Below are positions 24,884-32,727 of a DNA stretch of 36,086 nucleotides, piece by piece (within the stretch, counting starts at the first letter, position 1; every line of letters starts with the position of its first letter). Made by a program: the position numbers and the translations under genes. The notes under the pieces are model-generated. The model made no database searches. It worked only from the letters and a program-made list of their open reading frames with translations, and was not told the DNA's origin. The DNA is from Pseudomonadota bacterium (GTDB lineage: Bacteria; Pseudomonadota; Alphaproteobacteria; Rhizobiales; Beijerinckiaceae). The DNA is taken from positions 1 through 36,086 of the forward strand of contig JAFAEL010000262.1 of NCBI GenBank assembly GCA_023423995.1. Reading direction: 5' to 3'.

Positions 24884-24914
24884 TTGTACCTCTAGTCACT
24901 GGAGGTCGTAGACG
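24884..24914 (+). promoter_or_regulatory. MerR-type promoter/operator directing rightward transcription to the broken CDF gene
   Basis: A -35 TTGTAC (24884-24889) and -10 TAGACG (24909-24914) are separated by 19 bases. They enclose a 19-bp dyad, ACCTCTAGT C ACTGGAGGT (24888-24906), with 9-bp arms and one mismatch. It matches the operator at 24255-24273 in 15 of 19 positions in the best alignment by eye. It would drive the CDF pseudogene, and because it is immediately upstream of the merR start it may also set merR expression. Confidence 0.75.
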
Positions 24915-24942
24915 AGCTTCCCACAACGGAAAAGGCTCCTTA

Positions 24943-25176
24943 ATGGCTGACGATTGCTGCACCCCTGCGTACGCCTCCTGCGCGCGAACTGCGGCGTGAG
25001 GGTGAGCATTCGGCCGCCTGCGGGTGCTCAGGGGGCGTGCCGGGCTTCGACGGGGTCGACCCGCGCTACAAGCGGGGCCTCTGGACCGTGATCGGCGTCA
25101 ACGCCGCGATGTTTGCAGCCGAGATGGCGGCGGGGCAGGTCGCTGGGTCCCAGGCACTGAAGGCCGACGCACTCGG
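24943..25176 (+). pseudogene. Cation diffusion facilitator (CDF, DmeF/CzcD-like) fragment, frameshifted and truncated
   Basis: The fragment starts at ATG 24943 with MADDCCTPAYASC and stops in frame at 24997-24999. The +1 frame continues the same protein: GEHSAACGCS, then DPRYKRGLW (from about 25061), WTVIGVNAAMFAAEMAAGQ, and SQALKADAL. The latter three blocks match the first transmembrane helix of CDF cation transporters, where the normal sequence continues DFLGDA. The sequence breaks at about 25176 and is followed by insertion-sequence debris. The full family is about 200 to 300 residues, so only the N-terminal 75 or so survive. It lies just behind a MerR promoter, so an ancestral second metal exporter is inferred. 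Confidence 0.75.
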
Positions 25177-25342
25177 TGTTTGATCCCAGGGTGTAGTGGT
25201 ACATTCGATCACCACGCCGAGAGGGATGCACTTTGGGCCAGGTTCTTCACGGAAGAGCCACGACGACAGAGGCGGTCCGTCGCGCGATACAGTTACGTCA
25301 AGAGAGGTGAGGGCGCTGGCGAAGCGCTACGGCGTGAGCCCG
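25177..25342 (+). mobile_element. Decayed IS481-family transposase N-terminus
   Basis: From TTG 25233 the sequence reads LGQVLHGRATTTEAVRRAIQ and then LRQE, a close match, from memory of the family, to the start of IS481-family transposases. A stop at 25308 follows, and in the +2 frame from 25307 the protein resumes as VRALAKRYGVSP, again the family sequence. So about 38 of some 315 residues remain, with a frameshift, and homology ends at about 25342. The 5' bases from 25177 (TGTTTGATCC) may be the element's left end. The right end is not visible. Confidence 0.7.
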
Positions 25343-25534
25343 TTCGGGCGTGTTGCAGACGCCCAAGATCAGTGGACCCACGGGCGAAGTGGTGTTCGGA
25401 CCGTCAACCCCCTCGAATAACGAGCCCTGAGGGTGCGTCGCACGTCCTGCGCGGGGGCGATCGTATGTCCTCAGTCGTGATCGCGTCGACGGCTTGCCCA
25501 AGCCACGGCGATCCTCGCCCGCTCGGCTTGCGCG
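25343..25534. other. Unassigned stretch between IS481 remnant and catabolic cluster
   Basis: Together with the IS remnant this makes a stretch of about 360 bases without an intact gene. It begins with interlocked inverted repeats (GCCCG-TT-CGGGC, then GGGCGT...ACGCCC around 25338-25364), which look like insertion-sequence termini, and contains GTGCG-T-CGCAC further on. No protein match was recognised on either strand. Confidence 0.4.
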
Positions 25535-26872
25535 TCAGAGGAGCCTGTCCAGGATCTCTCCAATCGGCGGGGACGTCTCGAAGATCTCCGTCGCGAGCGT
25601 GGAGGCGGACGCCGCGTCGCGGCCGAGGGTGGTCAGTCTCTGCTCGAAGATCTCGGTGGCCGTGGCGCGGTCCTGGAAGATCCAGGTCCGGGGCGCTCGC
25701 GATGCCGCGCCGTTCACCACCCTCCCATCCGTGAGCGTGACTGCAATCTCGGCGTCGAGATATTCGCCGTCGTGGGGCTCCAGCTGAACAAGATCGGCGA
25801 TCCGGAGGATCGTCGGATCACGCCTGAGCCGGTCCGGGATGTCGAAACCCAGCCGGCCATGGACCAGCATCGCGGCGACCGAGAACGGCGCGCTGGCGAG
25901 CGCCTGGATGACCGTGTCGAACGGCCCTTTGAAGGCCACGCCCGGATATTCGATGTAGGGACGCCAGATCGTCACCTCGACGGCCTCGATCCGCGACGGA
26001 TCGATGCCTTCGCCATGAGCGATCTTGGCCGCGATCGTCGGCGCCATGTTGTCGCCAAGTGTCGCGTAAGGCTTAGCCATCGCGTGATGCATGGCGTGCG
26101 GATCCGGAGGTTCGCTCCAGGCCGCGGGTGCCTGTTCAAGGCCGGCGAAGGCTCGGAGGAAGCCGCGGTCGCCCTCGAGCGCGTTCGGGGCCCCGCGAAC
26201 GCCCGCGCGGGCGGCGAGCGCTGCGAATAGGCCGCCGTGGGCTGCCCGGGCGTTCTGAAGGCGCCATTCGTCGGAGCCCGCGCGGACCGGTTCCAGGATG
26301 CCGCCGGTCGTGGTGGCCGCAATAGCGATCGCGTGCGTCGCGGCCTCGGCGGCGAGGCCGAGAGCAACGGCGGCCGTCGCGGCTGCTCCGATCGTCCCGA
26401 AGGCTGGGCTGCCGCGAAAGCCTCGGCGAATGAGGGGGCGTGCCACCGCCTCGTCCGCGCCGAGCCAGGCCAGCGTCACGTAACCCGCCACGAGAGACTT
26501 GAGGACGTCGTCGACCGAGGCTTCCGCCGCCTCGCCGAGCGCCACGGCAAGCGGAACGATCAGGGAGCCCGGATGCGTCCAGGACGAGTGGCAGGAATCG
26601 TCGTGGAAATGGGCATGGGCGAGCACCGTGTTCGCGATGACGGCATCCGCCAGGCTCACCGGGCGGCGGTCGATCCACTGCCGGGCATTGCTACCGTCAA
26701 CGGTGCGGCCGGACAGGCCGGCGACGGCCTGGGCGGTTGCTTCATCCCGGGCGCCGAGCGCAATCCCCAGCGTGTCGATGAGGCACCCGGCCGCCCGCGC
26801 CCGGATATCGGGCGGCAATGGCGTTCGGGCGTACGAGGCCAGGAAGGTGCCGAGCCGGGCTGTTGCGTTCAT
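25535..26872 (-). CDS. MmgE/PrpD family protein
   Basis: MmgE/PrpD proteins include 2-methylcitrate dehydratase, cis-aconitate decarboxylase and related enzymes acting on branched tri- or dicarboxylates, with many of unknown reaction. The 445-residue protein has the all-helical N-terminal domain (LIDTLGIALGARD, DAVIANTVLAHAHFHDDSCHSS) and a C-terminal domain with AMAKPYATLGDNMAPTIAA. The His-rich AHAHFHDDSCH segment aligns with the active-site region of PrpD. ATG 26872 starts 35 bases after the MaoC stop; the longer in-frame reading upstream to 27364 is a shadow. It ends the leftward three-gene unit. Confidence 0.9.
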   Translation of the reverse strand: MNATARLGTFLASYARTPLPPDIRARAAGCLIDTLGIALGARDEATAQAVAGLSGRTVDGSNARQWIDRRPVSLADAVIANTVLAHAHFHDDSCHSSWTHPGSLIVPLAVALGEAAEASVDDVLKSLVAGYVTLAWLGADEAVARPLIRRGFRGSPAFGTIGAAATAAVALGLAAEAATHAIAIAATTTGGILEPVRAGSDEWRLQNARAAHGGLFAALAARAGVRGAPNALEGDRGFLRAFAGLEQAPAAWSEPPDPHAMHHAMAKPYATLGDNMAPTIAAKIAHGEGIDPSRIEAVEVTIWRPYIEYPGVAFKGPFDTVIQALASAPFSVAAMLVHGRLGFDIPDRLRRDPTILRIADLVQLEPHDGEYLDAEIAVTLTDGRVVNGAASRAPRTWIFQDRATATEIFEQRLTTLGRDAASASTLATEIFETSPPIGEILDRLL

Positions 26873-26907
26873 GACGGCTTCCGAGTGGCGAGCGGACGGT
26901 GGAGCGG

Positions 26908-27393
26908 TCAGGCCACCAGGAGGGACGGCGGCCGGAACGGGTAGGGGATGGGTGGGCCGTTCCGGAACGGCAGCGCCACTACGGCCCGTCCGGGCGTGGA
27001 CTCGGGCTTCGCCTCGCTGCGGATCCCGAGATCCACGTCGACCAGCCCGAATTCGGCAGCCCGCCGTGTCCCGGCGACGCGCGCCCAGACCTCGAGCGTC
27101 TCGCCGACGAGGTTCATGGCCCGGAATTCGAAGCTGACCTTCCAGACCCAGCCCGTCCGGCCCGCGAAGCCGCGCAGCGCCTGGACGATGAATTGCTGCT
27201 TCAACGTACCGCTGACGAGAAGGCCAGGCAGTTTCTCGTGCTCGCGGACGAAGTCGGCGTCGTAGTGGATCTTGTGCCAGTTCTCGATTGCCGCCGACCA
27301 GCGCATCTGGTGGGCTGTCGTGATGGGCCCGCGCCGCAGCACCGCGAGTTCCTGTCCGTCGCAAACGTCCTCGAAGGAAGGTCCCCTAGCCAT
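26908..27393 (-). CDS. HTD2/MaoC-like hydratase, C-terminal hotdog subunit
   Basis: The 161-residue protein is a hotdog-fold hydratase. Its core NWHKIHYDADFV...KLPGLLVSGTL resembles the HTD2-type (mesaconyl-C4-CoA hydratase-like) active site, in which the usual MaoC D-x-x-N-x-x-H is replaced by N-W-H-K-I-H. The His in IHYD is likely catalytic. In full-length HTD2 proteins this domain follows an N-terminal hotdog; here it is encoded separately, directly after its partner (TGATG junction). The probable reaction is hydration of an enoyl-CoA. Confidence 0.85.
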   Translation of the reverse strand: MARGPSFEDVCDGQELAVLRRGPITTAHQMRWSAAIENWHKIHYDADFVREHEKLPGLLVSGTLKQQFIVQALRGFAGRTGWVWKVSFEFRAMNLVGETLEVWARVAGTRRAAEFGLVDVDLGIRSEAKPESTPGRAVVALPFRNGPPIPYPFRPPSLLVA

Positions 27394-27920
27394 CAGCGCG
27401 GCCTCCGAATCGTGGTCTTGCGGGCCCGCAGGAGGAGATCGTCGTCTGAACCGAAATAGTCGGTCTCGATCGTGACGAAGATCATCGGACCCTTGCTCGT
27501 CTGGCGTTCGACGATGTCGGCGTAGCGCGAGAGCTGCGAAACGATCTCCCCGACCCTGGCGTAGCGGTAGAACTCGAACTCGGCCCCGCCGTTCAGGAGC
27601 GCGAGGTGTCGCAGCGGTACGATCTCCGGAAGGCGCTCGCCCATCGCCACCACGAGTCCGTCGAAGGTCGGATCCTCTGCGCGGGCACTGAGCGGATCCT
27701 CCGTGCCGAGGGGGCGGCGGAACATGGAGACGGGAAACAACGCGGGCGCGACCGGCCCATTCATCGCGTCGTGGAGTTCGGGATCGTGGAAGAGCGGGTC
27801 GTCATCCATGATCGCCTGCACGTACCGGCGAATCGCTCCGGCCTCGACGCGATCGACGGCGACCTCGCGCGCGCTCTCGACGCCGATAAAGGCCCGAACC
27901 TCGTCCGTGAGGAGCGTCAT
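27393..27920 (-). CDS. FAS1-like dehydratase-domain protein (MaoC N-terminal subunit)
   Basis: The 175-residue protein matches the N-terminal FAS1-like hotdog of HTD2/mesaconyl-CoA hydratases: AIRRYVQAIMDDDPLFHDPE, then GGAEFEFYRYARVGEIV and a final RARKTTIRRP. Its own hydratase motif is degenerate, so it probably serves as the structural half of a heterodimer with the next gene. The start ATG 27920 is the first credible start, divergent from the IclR regulator. It heads the leftward unit of hydratase pair plus MmgE/PrpD. Confidence 0.85.
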   Translation of the reverse strand: MTLLTDEVRAFIGVESAREVAVDRVEAGAIRRYVQAIMDDDPLFHDPELHDAMNGPVAPALFPVSMFRRPLGTEDPLSARAEDPTFDGLVVAMGERLPEIVPLRHLALLNGGAEFEFYRYARVGEIVSQLSRYADIVERQTSKGPMIFVTIETDYFGSDDDLLLRARKTTIRRPR

Positions 27921-28037
27921 CCGGACAGCCCTTCGTCGATTGATCTTCTGGTCATCATCCGCTATGCGAATAGTCTAATCGCGCTTGCCTCTGAATACCT
28001 TGGATGCGCGAGCCATGCAAACGACTGGGCGAACGTG
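27921..28037. promoter_or_regulatory. Divergent regulatory region between hydratase operon and IclR gene
   Basis: This 117-base gap is more AT-rich than its surroundings. It contains CTATGCGAATAG (27962-27973), a short palindrome with a GCGAAT core that also occurs in two other promoter gaps of this cluster (29814 and 35999). It is a candidate IclR binding site and is marked as inference. Confidence 0.45.
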
Positions 28038-28832
28038 ATGGCTACGAAGACGAAATCGCGCGAGCCGGACATGCCGGCGGAGGAGACGGCGGATCGCCAG
28101 TACGTGACGGCGCTCGCGCGCGGGCTCGAGATCCTGTCTTGCTTCGCTCCCGGCCGCACCGAGCTCGGCGGAAGCGAAATCGCAGCGCTCACTGGATTGC
28201 CGCAGCCGACCGTGTGGCGGCTCTGCTATACGATGGTGAAGCTCGGCTATCTCGTGCAAACCGGTGCGGACAAAATGCGGCCGGGCATTCCGACGCTTCG
28301 CCTGGGATTCACGGCCCTGTCGTCCCTTGACATCACCGAAGTTGCCCGACCCGACATGAAAGCCTTGGCGGATCGGTTCAGCGCCGCCTGCAGCCTGGCC
28401 GTCTACGATGAGGGGAGCATGCTGTTCGTCCAGCGCTGCGAGAGCGAATCGCAATTGCTGATGAACCTGCGCGTCGGCTCCCGCATATCAGTCGCCAGTT
28501 CCGCGCTCGGTTGGGCGTTTCTCGCGGCGCTGCCGGTGGAAGAGCGGCGTGACGTGATGGCCAAGCTCGCAAAGCGCACGTCGGATTGGGCGGCGCTGTT
28601 TCCCAGGATCAAGGCGGCAATCGCCGAGTGCGAGAAGGTGGGTTACATCACGAACACCGGACAGTTCCACCAGGACTACAACACGGCTGCCGTGGCGATA
28701 CGCGGCCGCGATGGCCGCCCGCGTTACGCGTTGAGCTGCGGTGGCGTGAGTTCGAACGTGACCGTCGCCGCGATCCGCGAAACCATCGGGCCGCGTCTGG
28801 TCGCATTGGCAGAGGCACTCGAGGCCGTCTGA
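28038..28832 (+). CDS. IclR-family transcriptional regulator
   Basis: The 264-residue regulator has an N-terminal winged helix-turn-helix (about residues 25-80: ALARGLEILSCFAP, EIAALTGLPQPTVWRLCYTMVKLGYL) and a C-terminal effector-binding domain (DITEVARPDMKALADRF, GYITNTGQFHQDYNTAAVAI). IclR proteins are often repressors or activators of adjacent catabolic genes and bind small acids. ATG 28038 is the start by family alignment; the ribosome site is weak. It is divergent from the hydratase operon, and its stop abuts the lyase stop directly. Confidence 0.93.
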   Translation: MATKTKSREPDMPAEETADRQYVTALARGLEILSCFAPGRTELGGSEIAALTGLPQPTVWRLCYTMVKLGYLVQTGADKMRPGIPTLRLGFTALSSLDITEVARPDMKALADRFSAACSLAVYDEGSMLFVQRCESESQLLMNLRVGSRISVASSALGWAFLAALPVEERRDVMAKLAKRTSDWAALFPRIKAAIAECEKVGYITNTGQFHQDYNTAAVAIRGRDGRPRYALSCGGVSSNVTVAAIRETIGPRLVALAEALEAV

Positions 28833-29780
28833 TCAGATTGCTGCCCGCGTAGCAGAGGGCAGTCCCGCCTTCATCAGCTTGCCGGGAAGGGCATGGCCGA
28901 GCAACCGCTCGGCGAGACGTGCCGCCTCGATCAATCGCTCGAGGTCGATCCCGGTCCGAACGCCCATCTCCTCGCAGCAGAAGGCGAGGTCCTCCGTGCA
29001 CACGTTGCCGGCCGCGTTCGGTCCCGAGAACGGACAGCCGCCGATCCCGCCCACCGACGAGTCGAAGCGCGTGACCCCCATCTCCAGGCCGGCGACGGCG
29101 TTCGCGATCGCCGCGCCGCGGGTGTCGTGCAGATGCAGCTTCAGGTCGATGCCAGGCCAGCGGTCCTGCACGGTGCCGACAAGTCGCCGGATGCCCTCCG
29201 GGCCAGCCCACCCCATTGTGTCGGCGAGAGAAAGACGTCGGAGGCTGCATCCATGCTCGGCCATGACGGCCTCCGCCCTTGCCACGAGGGCGACGACGGT
29301 GGCTGGCGGGATCTCGCCCTCGAAGTTGCAGCCGAAAGCCGCCATCATGCCGAGGCTGTCCGCCTCGATGCCGGCATTCCGATAGCGGCTGATCCAGTCG
29401 GGCATCTCCGCGAGGGTGTCGTCGATGCCGCGGTTCGTGTTCCGGCGGACAAAGGTCTCGCTGGCCGTCAGCGTGAGCTTCCCGTCGACATCGACGCCGC
29501 CGTGCGCGAGCGCGCGCGAAAGCCCCTTTTCGTTCAGCCAGATCGCCGTGTAGCGCACGCCTTCGACACGCCTGATGGTGTCGAACACCTGCTCCGTGCC
29601 GGCCATCTGGGGAACGGCGCGCGGGTTGACGAAGGAGCCCACCTCGATCTCGCGGAGGCCAGTGCCACTGAGCGCGTCGACGAGCTCGGCCCGCTCTGCC
29701 GGGGACAGCACCTTCCGCTCGATCTGAAGACCGTCGCGTGGCGCGACCTCGATGAGCTGGACCGAACCGGGCAGTGACAT
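28833..29780 (-). CDS. HMG-CoA lyase family protein (DRE-TIM metallolyase)
   Basis: The 315-residue protein is a TIM-barrel lyase of the HMG-CoA lyase group, which cleave a C-C bond of a beta-hydroxyacyl-CoA using a divalent metal. Visible are Arg15-Asp16 (APRDGLQ), the metal ligands His216 and His218 (HLHDT) and Cys249 in GGCPFSGPNAAGN, the active-site Cys loop of the family. It could act on HMG-CoA itself or on a related compound. It converges on iclR with no spacer and is divergent from the flavin oxidoreductase gene across 64 bases. Confidence 0.9.
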   Translation of the reverse strand: MSLPGSVQLIEVAPRDGLQIERKVLSPAERAELVDALSGTGLREIEVGSFVNPRAVPQMAGTEQVFDTIRRVEGVRYTAIWLNEKGLSRALAHGGVDVDGKLTLTASETFVRRNTNRGIDDTLAEMPDWISRYRNAGIEADSLGMMAAFGCNFEGEIPPATVVALVARAEAVMAEHGCSLRRLSLADTMGWAGPEGIRRLVGTVQDRWPGIDLKLHLHDTRGAAIANAVAGLEMGVTRFDSSVGGIGGCPFSGPNAAGNVCTEDLAFCCEEMGVRTGIDLERLIEAARLAERLLGHALPGKLMKAGLPSATRAAI

Positions 29781-29844
29781 CGCTGAGCCCTTTGCGGATG
29801 ATCAAGTTGCAGTGCGAATGACTGCGGGCTAAGGGATCACGCCC
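29781..29844. promoter_or_regulatory. Divergent regulatory region between lyase and OYE-like genes
   Basis: This short gap must drive both divergent genes. It holds GCAGT-GCGAATG-ACTGC (29809-29825), a perfect 5-bp inverted repeat enclosing a GCGAAT core shared with two other promoter gaps of the cluster. This is a candidate operator. AAGGGA lies 8 bases before the TTG start of the oxidoreductase. Confidence 0.45.
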
Positions 29845-31014
29845 TTGGATGCAACTGGCCTCATGCCGCTCCTATTCTCTCCGCTCCCGTTGCGTGAGCT
29901 TCGACTGAAGAACCGGGTCGTCGTCGCGCCCATGCTGACCTATCGGGCGGCAGCCGGTCAGATCAACGACTGGCATCTCATGCACCTCGGGCAGTTCGCG
30001 GCCGGCGGCGCCGGTCTCGTCATGATGGAATCGACCAAGGTCGAGGCTCGGGGCTGCAGCACCCTGCGCGATGCGGGGTTGTGGTCCGACGAGTTCGTAC
30101 CGCCTCTGTCCCGCGTCGTCGCCCTCTTGAAGTCGCTCGGCGCGGCTGCCGGACTCCAGCTCGGCCATTCCGGCCGAAAGGCCGGCAATGCGTTGCCGTG
30201 GGAAGGTCGTGGTCCGCTCGACCTCGCGTTGCATGCCGCGCCCGACGGCCAGCCCTGGGATCTGATCGGCCCGAGCGCCGTCCCCCATGCTGCCGGATAC
30301 CAGCGCCCGCGGGAGATGGCGCGGGACGACATCGACGCGGTCGTGTCGGCCTTCGTGTCGGCCGCCCGACGGGCGGATGCGGCGGGGTTCGACGTTCTCG
30401 AACTGCACGCCGCCCACGGCTACCTCATCCATCAATTCCTGTCTCCCGTCGCCAACCTTCGGGCCGATGCCTACGGGGGAGGGCGGCACAACCGCATGCG
30501 CTTCGGCCTGGAGGTCGTCGACGCGGTGCGGTCCGTCTGGCCGCAGGAGAAGCCGCTGTTCGTGCGGGTATCCGCCGTCGACGGTGCCGGCTGGGAACTG
30601 GACGACACGACGGCCTTCGCGGCGGCGCTCGCGACGCGGGGCGTCGATGTCGTCGACTGCAGTTCGGGCGGGATCGCCTCGGGCTCAGTCCTCGATACGG
30701 CGCCCCAATACGGCTACCAGGTCCCGTACGCCGCGCGGATCCGGCGCGATGCCGGCATCGCCACCATGGCGGTCGGGCTGATCCTCCACGCGGACCAGGC
30801 GGAGGCGATCCTGGCGGACGGCAGCGCCGACCTCATCGCGATCGGCCGGGAATTCCTCCACAACCCGCACTGGGCACTGGATGCCGCACAGAAGCTCGAG
30901 CGCGTGCCGGCCTCCCAGCTTGTGCCGCCGTCCTACGGCTACTGGCTCGACAAGCGGGCGACGTCGGGTTTCCGCGGCGAGCCGTCGACCTGGAAGCCGG
31001 GCGCGCCTGGCTGA
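29845..31014 (+). CDS. Old Yellow Enzyme family flavin oxidoreductase (NADH:flavin oxidoreductase type)
   Basis: OYE proteins are FMN-dependent ene-reductases or dehydrogenases. The 389-residue protein has the N-terminal RLKNRVVVAPM, the His188/His191 substrate-binding pair (HAAHGYL), FLSPVANLRADAYGGG and a C-terminal phosphate-binding GREF. The YqjM-class cysteine after APM is Leu31 here, so redox tuning must differ from that class. TTG 29845 with AAGGGA upstream is taken as start; ATG 29863 is the alternative and loses six residues. It is the only rightward metabolic gene in the island. Confidence 0.9.
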   Translation: MDATGLMPLLFSPLPLRELRLKNRVVVAPMLTYRAAAGQINDWHLMHLGQFAAGGAGLVMMESTKVEARGCSTLRDAGLWSDEFVPPLSRVVALLKSLGAAAGLQLGHSGRKAGNALPWEGRGPLDLALHAAPDGQPWDLIGPSAVPHAAGYQRPREMARDDIDAVVSAFVSAARRADAAGFDVLELHAAHGYLIHQFLSPVANLRADAYGGGRHNRMRFGLEVVDAVRSVWPQEKPLFVRVSAVDGAGWELDDTTAFAAALATRGVDVVDCSSGGIASGSVLDTAPQYGYQVPYAARIRRDAGIATMAVGLILHADQAEAILADGSADLIAIGREFLHNPHWALDAAQKLERVPASQLVPPSYGYWLDKRATSGFRGEPSTWKPGAPG

Positions 31015-31018
31015 CGCG

Positions 31019-31038
31019 CCGCCTCCGAGGCGAGGCGG
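31019..31038. terminator. Hairpin between convergent OYE-like and ABC permease genes
   Basis: A perfect 7-bp stem, CCGCCTC (31019-31025) and GAGGCGG (31032-31038), with a 6-base loop lies in the 30-base gap between the two convergent stops. There is no strong T-tract on either side, so it is a candidate bidirectional terminator only. Confidence 0.35.
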
Positions 31039-31044
31039 AGCCCC

Positions 31045-31860
31045 CTACGGTGCCGGCGTCGACGTGTCCGCCGCCCAGAAGATCAGCTTCCTCTGCAGCC
31101 AGCCCATGAAGATGTGAAGCGACAGGCCCATGATGGCTAGGCATGCGAGTGCGCCGAAGATCGCGGCCGCGTCGAGATTGACGTTCGCCTGAAGGATCAG
31201 GTTGCCGAGCCCTGCCTTCGAGCCGACGAACTCGCCCACGATCGCACCAAGGATGCTGAACACGATCGCGACGTTTAGGCCCGCGAAGATCATGGGGAGC
31301 GCGCTCGGAAGGCGCGCCATCTTGAAGGTCTGCCACTTGGAGGCATTGAGAGATCGCATCAGGTCGATCTTCTCCCGGTCCACGGCACGAAGGCCGGCGA
31401 TCACGTTCACCAGGATCGGGAAGAAGGCGACCGTTGCCGCGACGAAGATCTTCGAGGAGATGCCGAAGCCGAACCAGATGATGAGAAGGGGCGCGATCGC
31501 GATCTTCGGCGTCGTCTGGATGACGATCAGGTAGGGATACAGCGTCCGCTCCAGCAGTCTGGACTGCGCGATCAGGGAACCGAGCACGATCCCGGCGAAA
31601 GCCGCGATCAGGAACCCGGAGAGCGCCTCCGTCAGCGTGTAGCCGGCGTGGTATAGATAGGTCCCGCTCATGATACCGGCCGAGAAGGCCTGAAAGATCT
31701 CGAGCGGAGAGGGGAGGATATAGCTCGGGATCGCGAAGATTCGGACCGCCAGGCTCCAGCACGCGACCACGACGACGAACACGAGCGGCACAAGCACGTA
31801 TTCCAGCCGGCTCAGCAGAAGATTGGGCCGCCGGGGACGATCGGATGCCGGAGCCTTCAT
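31045..31860 (-). CDS. ABC transporter permease (SsuC/TauC-like)
   Basis: The 271-residue inner-membrane permease has about six hydrophobic segments and the EAA-like loop AGLRAVDREKIDLMRSLNASK, where cytoplasmic ATPase contacts are made. It is of the nitrate/sulfonate/taurine (SsuC/TauC/THI5-partner) type; the binding-protein-dependent importer family does not fix the substrate. The start overlaps the ATPase stop by one base, so it is cotranscribed with it. It ends the leftward five-gene operon. Confidence 0.93.
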   Translation of the reverse strand: MKAPASDRPRRPNLLLSRLEYVLVPLVFVVVVACWSLAVRIFAIPSYILPSPLEIFQAFSAGIMSGTYLYHAGYTLTEALSGFLIAAFAGIVLGSLIAQSRLLERTLYPYLIVIQTTPKIAIAPLLIIWFGFGISSKIFVAATVAFFPILVNVIAGLRAVDREKIDLMRSLNASKWQTFKMARLPSALPMIFAGLNVAIVFSILGAIVGEFVGSKAGLGNLILQANVNLDAAAIFGALACLAIMGLSLHIFMGWLQRKLIFWAADTSTPAP

Positions 31861-32666
31861 CAGTCGATCCTTTTCGTGCCGAAATGGCGTCTGATCCGCC
31901 GCGTGTACTCGCCGAAGCGGTCGGTATTGACGATGTCGATGTCTCGATCCTGGGCGAGATCGATGTCGATCACCTCAGCGATGCGCCCGGGCCTGGGGGT
32001 CATCACGACGACCCGGCTGCCGAGGAAGACGGCCTCGGGTATCGAATGCGTGACGAAGAGGATCGTCTTCCCGGCCTCCTGCCAGATGCGGCGAAGCTCG
32101 AGATTCATGACGTCGCGGGTCATGGCATCGAGCGCGCCGAACGGCTCGTCCATCAGGACGATCGACGGATCGTGCACCAGGGCTCGCGCAATCGAGACCC
32201 GCTGCTGCATCCCGCCCGACAACTCTCCCGGATACTTCCCGGCGAAGTCGGCGAGGCCGACCATGCCGAGAAGATCCATCGCGCGCGTCCGCGCCTGCGC
32301 CCGCGGCAGGCGCAGCACGTCTGCCGGCAGGAGCACATTGTCGAGGACGGTGCGCCACGGAAACAGGATGGGCGTCTGGAAGACGATGCCCATGTCCCGC
32401 TGCGGGCCGGTGATCGGCTGGCCGCGCAGGAGCAACTGGCCGCGCGTGCGGGCCGTCAGGCCCGCCACCAGCCGCAGCAAGGTCGATTTTCCGCATCCGG
32501 AGGGACCGACGATGCTGACGAGTTCGCCTGTCCCGATCGATAGCGTGACAGGCGCGAGCGCCTGGATGTCCCCTCCGTCCCGCGTCGTGTAGACTTTCTC
32601 GATCCCACCGAGATCGATGATCGGCGTCGCACGGGTGCTGTCGGACGATTGCCGGGCAATCTTCAT
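31860..32666 (-). CDS. ABC transporter ATP-binding protein (SsuB/TauB-like)
   Basis: The 268-residue ATPase powers the importer. It has Walker A GPSGCGKST (54-62), the Q-loop (FQTP), the signature LSGGMQQR (149-156), Walker B VLMDEP (170-175) and the switch His in VTHSIPEAVFLG. Subfamily features match nitrate/sulfonate/taurine importers. ATG 32666 is chosen because AGGA lies 7 bases upstream; another in-frame ATG 45 bases earlier adds residues unlike the family. Confidence 0.93.
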   Translation of the reverse strand: MKIARQSSDSTRATPIIDLGGIEKVYTTRDGGDIQALAPVTLSIGTGELVSIVGPSGCGKSTLLRLVAGLTARTRGQLLLRGQPITGPQRDMGIVFQTPILFPWRTVLDNVLLPADVLRLPRAQARTRAMDLLGMVGLADFAGKYPGELSGGMQQRVSIARALVHDPSIVLMDEPFGALDAMTRDVMNLELRRIWQEAGKTILFVTHSIPEAVFLGSRVVVMTPRPGRIAEVIDIDLAQDRDIDIVNTDRFGEYTRRIRRHFGTKRID

Positions 32667-32727
32667 GCTTGAATCCTGCTGAGGGCGCACGTCTTCCGGA
32701 AGGGCCAGCATCTCGGTTACGTACCCG

